A DNA stretch of 64,000 nucleotides from Armatimonadota bacterium (GTDB lineage: Bacteria > Armatimonadota > UBA5829 > DTJY01): NCBI GenBank assembly GCA_025358205.1, contig JANYKG010000017.1, forward strand, positions 1-64,000, in the 5' to 3' direction. Below are positions 45,376-55,200 of this stretch, piece by piece; the stretch's first letter is position 1, and each line of letters opens with the position of its first letter. The translations under genes were made by a program, and so were the position numbers. The notes below the pieces were generated by a model. The model worked only from the letters and a program-made list of their open reading frames with translations. It was not told where the DNA came from and searched no databases.

Positions 45376-45388
45376 GATAGACATACTC

Positions 45389-45694
45389 CTACTCGTCATG
45401 CAACTTATCCAAGACGACCTTACCGCTTTGGAACGCTCGTTCCTCTTCGCAGATCACCGACTTGTAAAAATCACATTTCATGCAATTATTGAACTTATGC
45501 GCGTAGATGCCTTGCACCTCGCCTCCGCACAGGGTTCCCGCAACCATCCAACAGGTTCGTCCGCCATTCTTTCCGCAGTTGACGCCATCTACCCGGATCT
45601 CCGTTGCCGATGGACAAACGCCAAATTCGGCGACGATTGCGCCGCCTGGTTCTCTGCCGCACTTCTTATATTCCCAGCAGTTCAGTTTGCTCAT
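45389..45694 (-). CDS. two-CW domain-containing cysteine-rich protein
   Basis: About 101 aa with nine cysteines. It opens with CWEYKKCG and later shows NGGRTCWMVAGTLCGG, the two Cys-Trp units that name the family, then NNCMKCDFYKSVICEE. It may bind a metal or FeS cluster; no function is established. It sits before the YwbE-like gene. Confidence 0.78.
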   Translation of the reverse strand: MSKLNCWEYKKCGREPGGAIVAEFGVCPSATEIRVDGVNCGKNGGRTCWMVAGTLCGGEVQGIYAHKFNNCMKCDFYKSVICEEERAFQSGKVVLDKLHDE

Positions 45695-45858
45695 TGATCG
45701 CCCCAATCTCCCGCGTCATACCCGTCACTATGGATTCATCGCGCTATCACATATTATCGGCGGATTCGATGGACGTGACAGGCGCTACTCAAAGTCGGTT
45801 GCAGCAGCCAACGTCCGTTGCGCATGTCTCTGTATTCCCTGTGTACAACCTGGTTTCC

Positions 45859-45867
45859 TGTTATAAT
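45859..45867 (+). promoter_or_regulatory. extended -10 promoter element before the 868-aa secreted protein gene
   Basis: TGTTATAAT is a TG-n-TATAAT extended -10. The expected start of transcription near 45875 leaves room for GGAGG at 45890-45894 and the TTG at 45903. No good -35 is seen, as is usual with an extended -10. Confidence 0.5.
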
Positions 45868-45902
45868 TGCACTGGTGAGGCTGCGAGATGGAGGATTGCG
45901 AG

Positions 45903-48506
45903 TTGAAGAAGATGCCGCCGAAGTACCTGGGGATTGTCAGAGGCATGCCGCGTTTCATCCTAGTGATTCTTGCTAGCGTTCTGTGCTCCCACTGCGTTTG
46001 TGCGGACCCCCTGAAGGTCGCCGTTTTGAACGACGGCCCGGCAGTCAGCGACATTCAGAAGCTCTATCAGCAGGCAGGATATGCTGTCGCATTGGATAGC
46101 GAAGCAGACCTTGCGAACCTGAAGGCCCCGGAGACGGCGCTTCTGGTCATCCCGCCAAAATCGGTCTTCCCGCCGAACGCCCGCAGGGGTCTGAACCGCT
46201 ATCTCGCGGAAGGCGGGAATGTGGCCGACCTGTCACCCCAAGCCTTCAACTACGACCCCAAGCCGGTTGACCCAAAGCCGATAGTGGACTTCGGCAAGGA
46301 AGGCGGATACACGGTCACCAAGCCGGAGAGCGGCGCCTACACGGTCATCAATCTGCCTGGCGGTAAGTCGAAGGGTATCCACCTTGCATCGAAGTACGTC
46401 TATGACGGCGAACTCTTCGTGAGCATTCCATTGGAGGCGCACCGTTCCGCCGACCGGAGCGTGGTCTGCTTCGATGCCAAGGGAGACTACGACATTGACG
46501 CACTTCGCCTGACGTTGGAGGACGATTCCGCCGCGAAGTATGTTGCGTTTGTGGAGTTGGGACGAGACTGGCGGCGCTACACACTCTCGTTCGCCGACTT
46601 CGTGCGGGTCGGCGAGGAGAAGAACCCCGCGCCTGTTGAACCCGCGAAAGTGCGCTTGCTCACCCTGGGAGTACACTACAAGGTGGTGTGGAAGGACGTC
46701 CGGGGATCGTTCTCCCTAGGGCAGGTATCGCTGGCTAAGGCGAGTCGGTTCGCTGGGGTTCCGACCTCATACATTATGAAGTGGCGGAATCGGTATGCCA
46801 GGTCGGGCGCGCCGTTCCCAGACTGGATTATTGATCCGTTCCAGCTTCCACAGCATTTCCGAGGAACCGAGGACATGGAGATAGGCGATGCGCTGAAGGT
46901 GACCGATATGCGCCGCGCGCCGATCCCATTGGCGAAGAGTTCTGGCAGGCAGGTCACCGCGTCAGAGATCCGCACGTTCACCGGCGGGCCGTATGCCAAA
47001 TCGTCGCTGATCTTGTTCAGCATCGAGGGGGGTGATTATGCGCCCGGGAAGCCGCTTGCCAAAGCGCTCATCTCCGCAAGCGATCTCGTTACCAGGACAT
47101 GCCGGATAGCGAAAGTCACGCCGATCACCACACCGGCGGACGAGAAACCGACTCAACTTCGCTGTAAGGTCTCGGTGCTTAACCCACTTTCGACCAGCGT
47201 CAGTGGACGGGTGACCGTTACCGTCGCGGACGGACTGATGCACGGCTCCGAGACAGCCCGCCTCAAGCCAGGCGGCTTCACCGATGTGACGGTCAACCTT
47301 GGAGAAGCGCCGCAGGCGTTCCCGATGACAAGATTCAAGTGGCGCGCTGAGGTCGAGGCTGGCGGCAGGCACGACGCCCTCGCGGATACCGTGGACGTGG
47401 AGCGGTCGTTGATTCAAGCCGCGATATACATGATGAACGTGCAGAAAGGTCATCCAGATGGCCGATTCAGCATCTACTTCTTCACAGACATCTATACCGC
47501 CCGCACGCTCTTCGCACTGAGCAACTACCTGCGCGCCCCGGCGGTCTGGGAGCGCAACGCCGACCTGCTGGCCGGGCTGAAGCCGCACGACTTCGCCGAG
47601 TCCGCGTTCCGGTTCTGCGACATGGTAGTCTCGCGGCAGACGGCGGAAGGCGGCATCTCCATCGGCTATGCAGAGCGCGACAACCTGCTCTTCACCGCCG
47701 ATGACGGCACCATAGTCCTGGGTCTCCTGCAAATCGCCTCTCAGATGGGTGACGATGCTCGCGCAAAAAGATACACGGAAGCCGGGCGCAAGTATTTCAA
47801 GTTCCGTGAGTCGCTGTACATCTCGGCGGAGAAGTCAAAGCGGCTTCAGGAGCAGTTCGGTAAGGATGCACCGGGCACGCGGGAAGGCCTTTACGGCCTC
47901 GGATTGCTCAACAGTGACATGCTGAAGAAGAACGGTGAGCACTGGCCGGAACCTAAGATCGAGGAGCGCGGCATTCAGTGGGTAATGCCGATATCAATGG
48001 GCGCAGTTGCCGCTTTGGACCTGATGAACCCGTCAAGCCCGGAGTACCACCCTGTCGTTTTGCGCGATGCCGCCGAGATCATCAACCAGGATTATGGAAT
48101 CGGCCGATCGAGCTACTTCCACGTCGAGTGTCTCTTCTGGATGCGCCAGGCAATCACCGACCCCGACATCCGAGCGAAGCTCCTGACGAAGATCGAGCAA
48201 TTCATCCCGCAGGTGCTGGGCGCCGATGACACTCCATACTACTTCCAGGGACGCGGCGCCCTTCACTGGCTCAACCTGGCGTACTACCGGCAGATAGAGG
48301 ACAGCGCTCGTACCAGGGCGCCGATGGCTCAGGGCGTCTGGCAGCTCTGTTCGGAGAGTTCCGGAGGTTCACTCAAGGGCATCGCGGATAGGTTCCCGTC
48401 AACGGCATATGGGCCGTCATGCGGTGGATACCGGACAGTCGCGTACGGCAGCATAGCTCTCATGGAACTGCTGAAGCCTGGCAGCACACGTCTTCAGAAA
48501 AGGTAG
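45903..48506 (+). CDS. large secreted protein with alpha/alpha-toroid-like C-terminal half
   Basis: About 867 aa. A signal peptide lies near residues 15-36 (hydrophobic, ending VCA). The N-terminal third has a Rossmann-like segment resembling the glutamine-amidotransferase-like domain of some glycosidases (LKVAVLNDGPAV, then GGNVADLSP). A beta-sandwich region follows, like the carbohydrate-binding domains of secreted enzymes. The C-terminal half (about 485-860) is helix-rich with repeated ALSNYLRAP/FRFCDMVV/ALHWLNLAYYRQ units, like the (alpha/alpha)6 barrels of glycosidases and lyases. No known active site was recognised. The TTG at 45903 after GGAGG is preferred. It is joined closely (6 nt) to the URO-D gene, so the two probably act together. 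Confidence 0.65.
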   Translation: MKKMPPKYLGIVRGMPRFILVILASVLCSHCVCADPLKVAVLNDGPAVSDIQKLYQQAGYAVALDSEADLANLKAPETALLVIPPKSVFPPNARRGLNRYLAEGGNVADLSPQAFNYDPKPVDPKPIVDFGKEGGYTVTKPESGAYTVINLPGGKSKGIHLASKYVYDGELFVSIPLEAHRSADRSVVCFDAKGDYDIDALRLTLEDDSAAKYVAFVELGRDWRRYTLSFADFVRVGEEKNPAPVEPAKVRLLTLGVHYKVVWKDVRGSFSLGQVSLAKASRFAGVPTSYIMKWRNRYARSGAPFPDWIIDPFQLPQHFRGTEDMEIGDALKVTDMRRAPIPLAKSSGRQVTASEIRTFTGGPYAKSSLILFSIEGGDYAPGKPLAKALISASDLVTRTCRIAKVTPITTPADEKPTQLRCKVSVLNPLSTSVSGRVTVTVADGLMHGSETARLKPGGFTDVTVNLGEAPQAFPMTRFKWRAEVEAGGRHDALADTVDVERSLIQAAIYMMNVQKGHPDGRFSIYFFTDIYTARTLFALSNYLRAPAVWERNADLLAGLKPHDFAESAFRFCDMVVSRQTAEGGISIGYAERDNLLFTADDGTIVLGLLQIASQMGDDARAKRYTEAGRKYFKFRESLYISAEKSKRLQEQFGKDAPGTREGLYGLGLLNSDMLKKNGEHWPEPKIEERGIQWVMPISMGAVAALDLMNPSSPEYHPVVLRDAAEIINQDYGIGRSSYFHVECLFWMRQAITDPDIRAKLLTKIEQFIPQVLGADDTPYYFQGRGALHWLNLAYYRQIEDSARTRAPMAQGVWQLCSESSGGSLKGIADRFPSTAYGPSCGGYRTVAYGSIALMELLKPGSTRLQKR

Positions 48507-48512
48507 GAGATC

Positions 48513-49649
48513 ATGGCAACCAGAGATATCAGCCACGCATCACTCGCGATCAAACAGAACTGCACCGTTCGGCGTGAGGAGTATCTGGACTACATGACCT
48601 TCCAGGCGAACGCGAGGCCGCTGTTCACCGAGATATTCGGTCCGCTGATCGGCCTCAAGGAGGAGTGGGCGGAGCAGGGCGCTTTGCCTGAAGAACTGGA
48701 TTTATCAGCGTTCGAGTACCGCTGTCCCATGCGCGCGGGCGTGCCGGTCCACACCGGCTGGGTGGGCGGCGATCCGGAGCAGGTGCTTGAGGAGACGGAT
48801 GACTACCGCATCACCCGCGACGCCAGGGGTCGCACGATGAAACTCTGCAAGGGGTTCGCGACACTCCCGCTTCCGCTCGATCATCCTGTGAAGAACATGG
48901 ATGACTGGCTGAAGCTCAAGCCGCGATACGAGTTCTCGGAAGACCGTTTCAGCAAGGACTGGGAGCAGACCGCCCGGGCGCATCAGCAGGCGGGGCGTTC
49001 ACTTACCGTCGGCATCCCCGGCGGGTTCGACGAACCGAGGCAACTCATGGGCGAGGAGGAGCTATGCGTGTCGTTCTACACTCAGCCGGAGCTGATCCAC
49101 GATATCCTGCAAACCATCGGCGACACGGCGATGAAGGCGCTTGATAGAGTGTCTTCGGTCGTGCAGGTGGACGAGTTGAGCGTGCATGAGGACCTGGCCG
49201 GTAAGAGCGGTCCGTTGGTCGGCCCCAGCCAGATCGAGGAATTCATCAAGCCCTACTATCGGCGAGTGTGGGACATGCTGCAGAACAGGGGTGCGCGGCT
49301 CTTCAGCCAGGATTCCGACGGCAACATGAACCCGGTGATAGACGCGTTTGTGGATGCCGGGATCAACGTGATGTACCCCATGGAACCTGCGTCCGGCATG
49401 GACATTGTGAAGGTCCGCGAGGCTTACGGCGCCAGGCTCGCGTTCTGGGGCGGGATTGACAAGCACGTGATCAGGCGCACCAAAGAAGAGATTGAGGCCG
49501 AACTGGAGTACAAGATTCCGCTAATGGTGCGCACAGGCGGATGCATCCTCGGCCTCGACCACCGCATCCCGAACGGCACGCCGCTGGAGAACTACCGCTT
49601 CTACATCCGCAAGGCCTGGGAGATTCTGAATCGCGAGGTAGGGTCGTAG
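48513..49649 (+). CDS. uroporphyrinogen decarboxylase (URO-D) family protein
   Basis: 378 aa TIM-barrel protein of the URO-D superfamily. Visible are IPGGFDEPRQLMG, VDELSVHEDLAGKSGPLVGP, YPMEPASGMDIV, FWGGIDKHVI and the C-terminal GGCILGLDHRIPNGTP. It lacks the N-terminal active-site motif of true HemE, so heme synthesis is unlikely. Such proteins are numerous in polysaccharide-degrading lineages and related to corrinoid methyltransferases; the true reaction is unknown. AGGAGA precedes the ATG. Confidence 0.82.
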   Translation: MATRDISHASLAIKQNCTVRREEYLDYMTFQANARPLFTEIFGPLIGLKEEWAEQGALPEELDLSAFEYRCPMRAGVPVHTGWVGGDPEQVLEETDDYRITRDARGRTMKLCKGFATLPLPLDHPVKNMDDWLKLKPRYEFSEDRFSKDWEQTARAHQQAGRSLTVGIPGGFDEPRQLMGEEELCVSFYTQPELIHDILQTIGDTAMKALDRVSSVVQVDELSVHEDLAGKSGPLVGPSQIEEFIKPYYRRVWDMLQNRGARLFSQDSDGNMNPVIDAFVDAGINVMYPMEPASGMDIVKVREAYGARLAFWGGIDKHVIRRTKEEIEAELEYKIPLMVRTGGCILGLDHRIPNGTPLENYRFYIRKAWEILNREVGS

Positions 49650-49712
49650 CGGAATGAACTGATCGGACTTGCACTTTTTCACAAAAAACGTGCATAATAT
49701 CGGAAGAGCAAG

Positions 49713-49780
49713 CCTGCGCTATCCCCAAGTGCATAGCGCAGGGCCTTCTGAGCATTGTTCACGAACTTCGTGAACAATGC
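49713..49780 (-). repeat. two-hairpin repeat (TCAGAAGGCC family), minus orientation
   Basis: On the minus strand: GCATTGTTCACGaagttCGTGAACAATGC, then TCAGAAGGC, then CCTGCGCTATgcacttggggATAGCGCAGG. A further TTTTTCACaaaaaaCGTGCAT piece stands upstream at about 49675-49700. It fills the gap between the URO-D and response-regulator genes. Confidence 0.85.
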
Positions 49781-49809
49781 GGACCAGTTCGGTCGGAGGA
49801 AGAACGGTT

Positions 49810-50247
49810 TTGTGCAAAATACTTGTTGTGGATGACGAAGAGCAGGTGAGGGCGGCGATTCAGCGACGACTGCAGCGTGAGGGCTACAAGGTTGATGCGG
49901 TAGCGGGCGAGGCGGAGGCGGTCGAGCGCATTCAGAACGCTGACCCCCACTACGATATCGTGCTGACCGATATGGTTATGGAAGACCCGGACAGCGGTGT
50001 TAAGATACTTCAGACCGCGTTTGCCGAGGACATCTTTACCGAGGTTCTGGTGCTCACTGCATACGGCAACGTGGCCAACGCTGTGGAGTGCATGAAGCGC
50101 GGCGCGTTCGACTACGTGGAGAAGAACATCCCCGGCGTGGACGTGTACGAGCTGATGAGCCTGAAGGTCGCGCAGGCAATGGACCGGCGGCGCTCGTCCG
50201 TCAGCACTGCCCGCCGACTGGATGGAATAGGCCGATCCCTACGCTGA
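49810..50247 (+). CDS. single-domain response regulator
   Basis: 145 aa CheY-like receiver with no output domain. The acidic pair is D8-D9, the phosphoacceptor is Asp54 (LTDMVM), the switch Thr is Thr83 (VLTAYG), and the Lys is Lys105 (DYVEKN). A short basic tail (about 122-145) follows. No histidine kinase is nearby. The start is TTG at 49810 with GGAGGA upstream. It is separated from its neighbours by two-hairpin repeats on both sides, so it is probably a separate unit. Confidence 0.88.
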   Translation: MCKILVVDDEEQVRAAIQRRLQREGYKVDAVAGEAEAVERIQNADPHYDIVLTDMVMEDPDSGVKILQTAFAEDIFTEVLVLTAYGNVANAVECMKRGAFDYVEKNIPGVDVYELMSLKVAQAMDRRRSSVSTARRLDGIGRSLR

Positions 50248-50292
50248 TGCCTCTCGGTATTTTCTGAACGACGGAACCACAATCCCTGGTCC

Positions 50293-50365
50293 GCATTATT
50301 CACAAATTTCGTGAATAATGCTCAGAAGGCCCTGCATGATGCGGGGATCGCATAATGCAGGCTAG
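50293..50365 (+). repeat. two-hairpin repeat (TCAGAAGGCC family), complete copy
   Basis: GCATTATTCACaaatttcGTGAATAATGC, then TCAGAAGGC, then CCTGCATgATGCggggatcGCATaATGCAGG, then CTAG. The final AG with the next GAG makes AGGAG (50364-50368), the probable ribosome-binding site of the AddB-like gene. Confidence 0.88.
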
Positions 50366-50374
50366 GAGTGACAC

Positions 50375-52222
50375 ATGCCGTTGCGCCTGCTCGCCGGACC
50401 CGTCGGAAGCGGCAAGACCACATGCCTGCTGGATACCTTCAAGCGGTTTTCGCCCGCGGAGAGTCTGTCGTCCGTGCGACTTGTGACGCCCAACCTCAGC
50501 CACGCTCGGCGAGTGCGCAAGACTCTGCTTTCAGACCCCGCTTTTCCGGGTTTCTTCGGCGATACCGTGCTGAGCATGCACGGGTTTGCGTCGGAGATCA
50601 TCAGGCTGTCCGGCCTCAATGCGCCTGGTATAGCCGGGGAGTCTGCGCGCACGCTCTTGCTGCAGCGAGTGATTAGCGAACGATGCCCGCCGTGCTTTGA
50701 GTCCGTGCGCTCTACCCCAGGATTCTCCGATGTGATGGTCCGAGCGATCAGCCTGCTGAAGCAGTCGGGCGTGCTCACGGATTATCTGCGCGTTGCGGTT
50801 GAATCTGCTCCCCATCTGCCAGCGCATTCTCGCGAGAAGCTGACGGGGGTCGCTGAAGTTTATGCGTCCTTCCAGACCGCGCTTGAGGCGTCCGGCCTTG
50901 GCGAATCGGACGATATTCTTCGCCTTGCTTTTTCTGCTGGGTCACCTTTCAAGCTCGTGCTGTTCGACGGGTGTACGCGCTTCAGTCCGCTTGAACGGGA
51001 GTTGATGGCCAAACTCGCTCAGGATTCTGATGTCATCGTCGCGCTGGACAGCGATGATACCGGGCGGTATGCAGAGGCGGAATCGGCGATCCGATTCTTC
51101 GCTCAGTTGCCGGACACAACTATCGAGCGGATGGCTTCTCGACGCACGGAGTCAGGCCTGACTCATCTCGCGCGGTCTGGCTTCGTTCCTTCCGCAGAGG
51201 CCATACCACCCGACGATACGGTAACGGTATTCAATGCGGCGGATCGGCGGTTGGAGACGGAGATGGTCGCGCGAGAGATCAGGCGGCTGAACCGTGACGG
51301 TTTCGCGTGGCAAGAGATCGCGGTGGTTTGCCGTGGCTCGCGGGAGAGGCAGCGCGTGTCCGGCATCATGCGCGAGTACGGCATCCCGATAGCGGAGGAG
51401 TACCTGCCGCTCAGTTCGTCGCCGCTGGTGTCGCGAATGCTGAGGTTGATGGACGGCATGGAACCTCAGTCTGCTCTCGACACCGCGCTGAGTGACACAC
51501 CTCCGCCAACCGACGAACGCGCCTTGCGGGAGTACAATGCAGCGCACAGGGCGATCAGGCGCATCATTGATGACATGCCGAACGCTCCCGCCGAGGATAT
51601 CGCCCGGTTGGTAAGGTCCACGGTCGAGAGTCGCGACTACCGGATGCCCGGCTCAGCCGAAGACGGCATCTGCATAACCAACCCGATCGGGATCGCGGGC
51701 CGGACGTTCCGCGCGGTGTTCGTGACCGGCCTCAGGGACGGCGTATTTCCGCGCGTGCCTGCCGAAGACCCCATTGTCAGCTACCGCGAGCGTGCGGCGT
51801 TGAATGCGGTTCTGCCTCATCCACTGACTGTACGAGCAGACGAAGAGCAGGCCGAGTGCGCGGCCTTTGTCTCCTGCGCAACCTCTGCATTGGACAAACT
51901 GTACCTGTGCGTGGATACCCAATCGTCTTTTCTTGATCAGGCTGAACGGCTATTTACCATGCCTTTGCCGATGCGCGAGGCGCTTGCTGCAGACATTCTC
52001 CCGACGCTTGGTGAGGCTGAAACCCTCCACGAGACCATCGCGCGGACCGTCCACGATTCGGTTGCCGGCGAAGACATCAATGCCGCCGCGACCGCCTACA
52101 ACGCGCTGATTCAGGCAGGCGCTTTTCAGCCCGATGTGTTCAGATGGATGGGCAGAGACTACTCACAGCCCGTGCCTGCCTACCTTCGAGTCCTCACGGG
52201 GTGGCCGGAGGTGTCCGAATGA
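50375..52222 (+). CDS. AddB/AdnA-like helicase-type subunit without nuclease domain
   Basis: 615 aa, about half of a normal AddB (about 1150 aa). Walker A is GPVGSGKTT at residues 8-16. Later AddB-like text is seen: FDGCTRFSPLERELMAKLA (about 190-208), ETEMVAREIRRL and FVTGLRDGVFP (about 445-455). The sequence ends exactly where AddB proteins go on with the RecB-type nuclease and its iron-sulfur cysteines; neither is present. It overlaps the next gene by 4 nt (ATGA), and the start uses the AGGAG formed at the end of a repeat. The function is probably in double-strand break processing with the following protein. Confidence 0.78.
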   Translation: MPLRLLAGPVGSGKTTCLLDTFKRFSPAESLSSVRLVTPNLSHARRVRKTLLSDPAFPGFFGDTVLSMHGFASEIIRLSGLNAPGIAGESARTLLLQRVISERCPPCFESVRSTPGFSDVMVRAISLLKQSGVLTDYLRVAVESAPHLPAHSREKLTGVAEVYASFQTALEASGLGESDDILRLAFSAGSPFKLVLFDGCTRFSPLERELMAKLAQDSDVIVALDSDDTGRYAEAESAIRFFAQLPDTTIERMASRRTESGLTHLARSGFVPSAEAIPPDDTVTVFNAADRRLETEMVAREIRRLNRDGFAWQEIAVVCRGSRERQRVSGIMREYGIPIAEEYLPLSSSPLVSRMLRLMDGMEPQSALDTALSDTPPPTDERALREYNAAHRAIRRIIDDMPNAPAEDIARLVRSTVESRDYRMPGSAEDGICITNPIGIAGRTFRAVFVTGLRDGVFPRVPAEDPIVSYRERAALNAVLPHPLTVRADEEQAECAAFVSCATSALDKLYLCVDTQSSFLDQAERLFTMPLPMREALAADILPTLGEAETLHETIARTVHDSVAGEDINAAATAYNALIQAGAFQPDVFRWMGRDYSQPVPAYLRVLTGWPEVSE

Positions 52223-55200
52223 GGGTGCTCTTTCGGCGCAAGGCGGACAGATCGGCTGATGAGCGCATGCTCACCATCGAGCGTTCTGATTGGAGCCTGA
52301 ATGCCTTCCTGACCTCGCTCCTGCGAGAGTACGCTGTGATCGCGGGTGTTGACCCTGGGTTCAGAATGCTGAGTGAGAGCCGCAGGCGGGCGCTGGCCGG
52401 TCGTGTGGCGGAACGGCTGATGGAGGATCGGGCGTCACTCATCATGGAGCTTGGGGTTGTGGACGGCGACACCACGCTGATTCGCGAGGCGTTCCTTAGG
52501 CTTCATCAGGCAGGCGGAATCGTCCCTGCGCGCACAGCCGACCCTCGACCGTTCGCTGAGGCGCTTGGCCGCTGCTGCATGGACATCCTCGCGCCGCTTG
52601 CGAACGATGAGGATGCGCCTGAGGAGATCGTCAACCGCATTCGATCAGCCGCGCCGGGGCTGATGCTTGCGGCGAACCGGCTGGTGGAATCCTTCGACTG
52701 GAAGGCTCTGAGAAAGCTGCGGACGTTTCGTGGGATGTTCCGGCCCAGGGGTGGATTCCACAAATTCGAGCAGTCGCTGATCTGCGCTCGACAGGCCCTG
52801 GATCAGCTCATCGGCGCTTGTCTTGACGGGCAGTCGGCCCGGTGCGCGGACACGATGGTTGAACTGGTCGCAGAGTTCGAGACCCGATACTCCGCTGAGA
52901 AGGCGGGCCTCGGTGTGATGGACGTCGCCGACTTGCACGCAAAGGACCGGGCGATATGCACCGACATTCCCGAAATCGCCGAACGCCTTCGCGCCGAGTA
53001 CCCCGTTGTTCGCGTGCCGGACTGGAGCGACTGGACAGACGATGAGCGCGAGACCATCTCCTCCATCTGGCCATCGGGCGCCCTGATTATCGAGTCGCAA
53101 CAGTGGCCCTCCGCGCGACCGGGTATCACCGCGTTCGTGGACTATCTGTTCTCCGAGATCAATAGCGAGGATGGCGAGAAACGCCGTGTCGCTCACCCGA
53201 AGTCGCGAGAAACCGACGTCGAACTCATCATTCTGCCCACACCCTATGTTCGCACACCTGACGCTACTTACCGGCGGCACAGGCGCGAGGCGGCTGCCAT
53301 CGCCGAACGGATGCTTCAACTCAACTCCGAGGGCACGGCCTGGCGCGACATGGTCGTGATTCTGCCGTCGGGGTGGGATGCCGCCACCTACGAACGCGAA
53401 CTGCTCAGGCGCTGCATACCGGTCTGCGCCCTCGCCGGTTACGGGTTTTACGACGCGCCCGAAGTACGGGATGCGCTGAACGTTTTGCGCCTCACAGCCG
53501 ATCCTGAGAACCCCGATGCGCTCTTCCATGTGCTTGGCTCGCCGTTTGTGGGACTCACCGAACGCACACTGGCAGGTATCCGTGACGCCGCGTTTGAGTC
53601 GCCTGATCTACCGCTGTGGCGCGCGCTGCTGGAGTCTGCGCCTGCCGATGATGCCGACTCCCGAAGACTGAAGGAGTTCTTTCAGTGGATGCCGGAGTTG
53701 GTCGCCAGGAGCGACTCTGCGACAGCGGGCGAGTTGCTGGATACCGCTCTTTCCGCCACGTCATTCGACCTCAAGTTGCTGGCCATGCCGCTGGGCCTGA
53801 AGCGATACGCGAACATCCGCAAGCTACGGCAGAACCTCGCTGAGCCGGTGGGCTTGGAAGAATTCCTTGCCGGAATGGACGAGTCAGACCGCCTCGGCAT
53901 CGGCGAGCAGGAGGCCAGGCTGAGCGCGCCGGATGAGAACGCCGTGCGAATCATGACCATCAATCAGACGAGCGGTCAGCACTACCCAGTAGTTTTTCTG
54001 CCTGATCTTTCCCGCAGGCTCGGCGGCGCGAGGAGCATCTACGCCTTCGACTCGGACAGGGGCCTCGCGGTTGCACCGGTCGCCGATAACGGGCAACGGT
54101 GGATGTCGCTCAACTTCCGCGAGACCGAGGCCGCCGCTATGGGCAAGCGGGTGGAGGACGAGATGACGCGCCTTCACACAGCCATGGCCCGCGCAGCGGA
54201 GAAGCTGATCCTCATCGGTTGTACCGATCTGAACCCCAATCCGAGACGCGCATATAGCGAGACTCTGTCGGCCATGGGGTGGATCGAGCGAGCGCTCAAT
54301 CTGGGGCCGCAGTCTCGTGCGGGTGCGCTGAACGTGGGGCCATGCACGGTGGATCTGCGCTTTGTGGACCCGTCCGCGCCAATGCAGCCGACCGAAGAAC
54401 GGGCGACTCTGGCATTGAGTTACTCGGATGATCTGCGCGAGTGCCTGCCGGTTGACCTGCCGCCTGATACCGCGATCTCCGAAGCCGTCAGCAGATGTCT
54501 ACAAACCCCGTCCACCCCGGCTGTCCGCCTGAGCAGGCTGTCCGTCAGCCAAGCGCTGGACTACATGGAGTGCCCTGCACGGTTCCGGTATCGTCACATC
54601 CTCGGCATGCCCGATGAGCCATCTGAACCGCCGGACGACCTGGGCGAAGACGAGTACTCCGCCGCCGATCTGGGGCAGGCGGTTCACGATGCGCTCTCCC
54701 GCGTGGATTTCTCCATAGGCATTGGCTTTCAGTTGGACGAACTTACCGCCGTTCCGCACATGGGTATACGCGCCGAGATGAGGGAACTTCTTACCCGCTT
54801 TGGAGAGTCTAAGTGGTGGGCCGAGCTTGCCGCCGCCGATGAGCTGCTCAGGGAAATACCGTTCGAGATCATGGTCGAGGGCAAGGTGTTCGCCGGGCGC
54901 ATAGATGCGATCTACCGGCAGGGCGCTGCGTGGACGGTGCTCGACTACAAGACCGGGCGCGGCGAGGACAAGGCGCGGTACGAGATGCAGGTCGGCATGT
55001 ACGCACATGCTCTCCACCGGCTCCTCGGCGTGATGCCAGCCAGGTCCGCGCTCGCACTGCTCACGACAGGCGGCGAATGGGTGCGCGACACCTCGGACGG
55101 TGAGTCCGCCCGCACGGCACTGGACTCAGTGAAGCAAGCCGTCCGCAGCCTGGATGAAGCCATATTCACAAGTCAGTCCGGTGAATACTGCCGATGGTGT

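Noticed and set aside
48513-49649. HemE (uroporphyrinogen decarboxylase proper)
   Set aside because: The N-terminal active-site motif of HemE is absent and no heme genes are near, so only the superfamily is called.
53000-53529. Long minus-strand open frames opposite the AddA-like and other GC-rich genes
   Set aside because: They are antisense shadows without SD or family likeness, as expected with this codon use.
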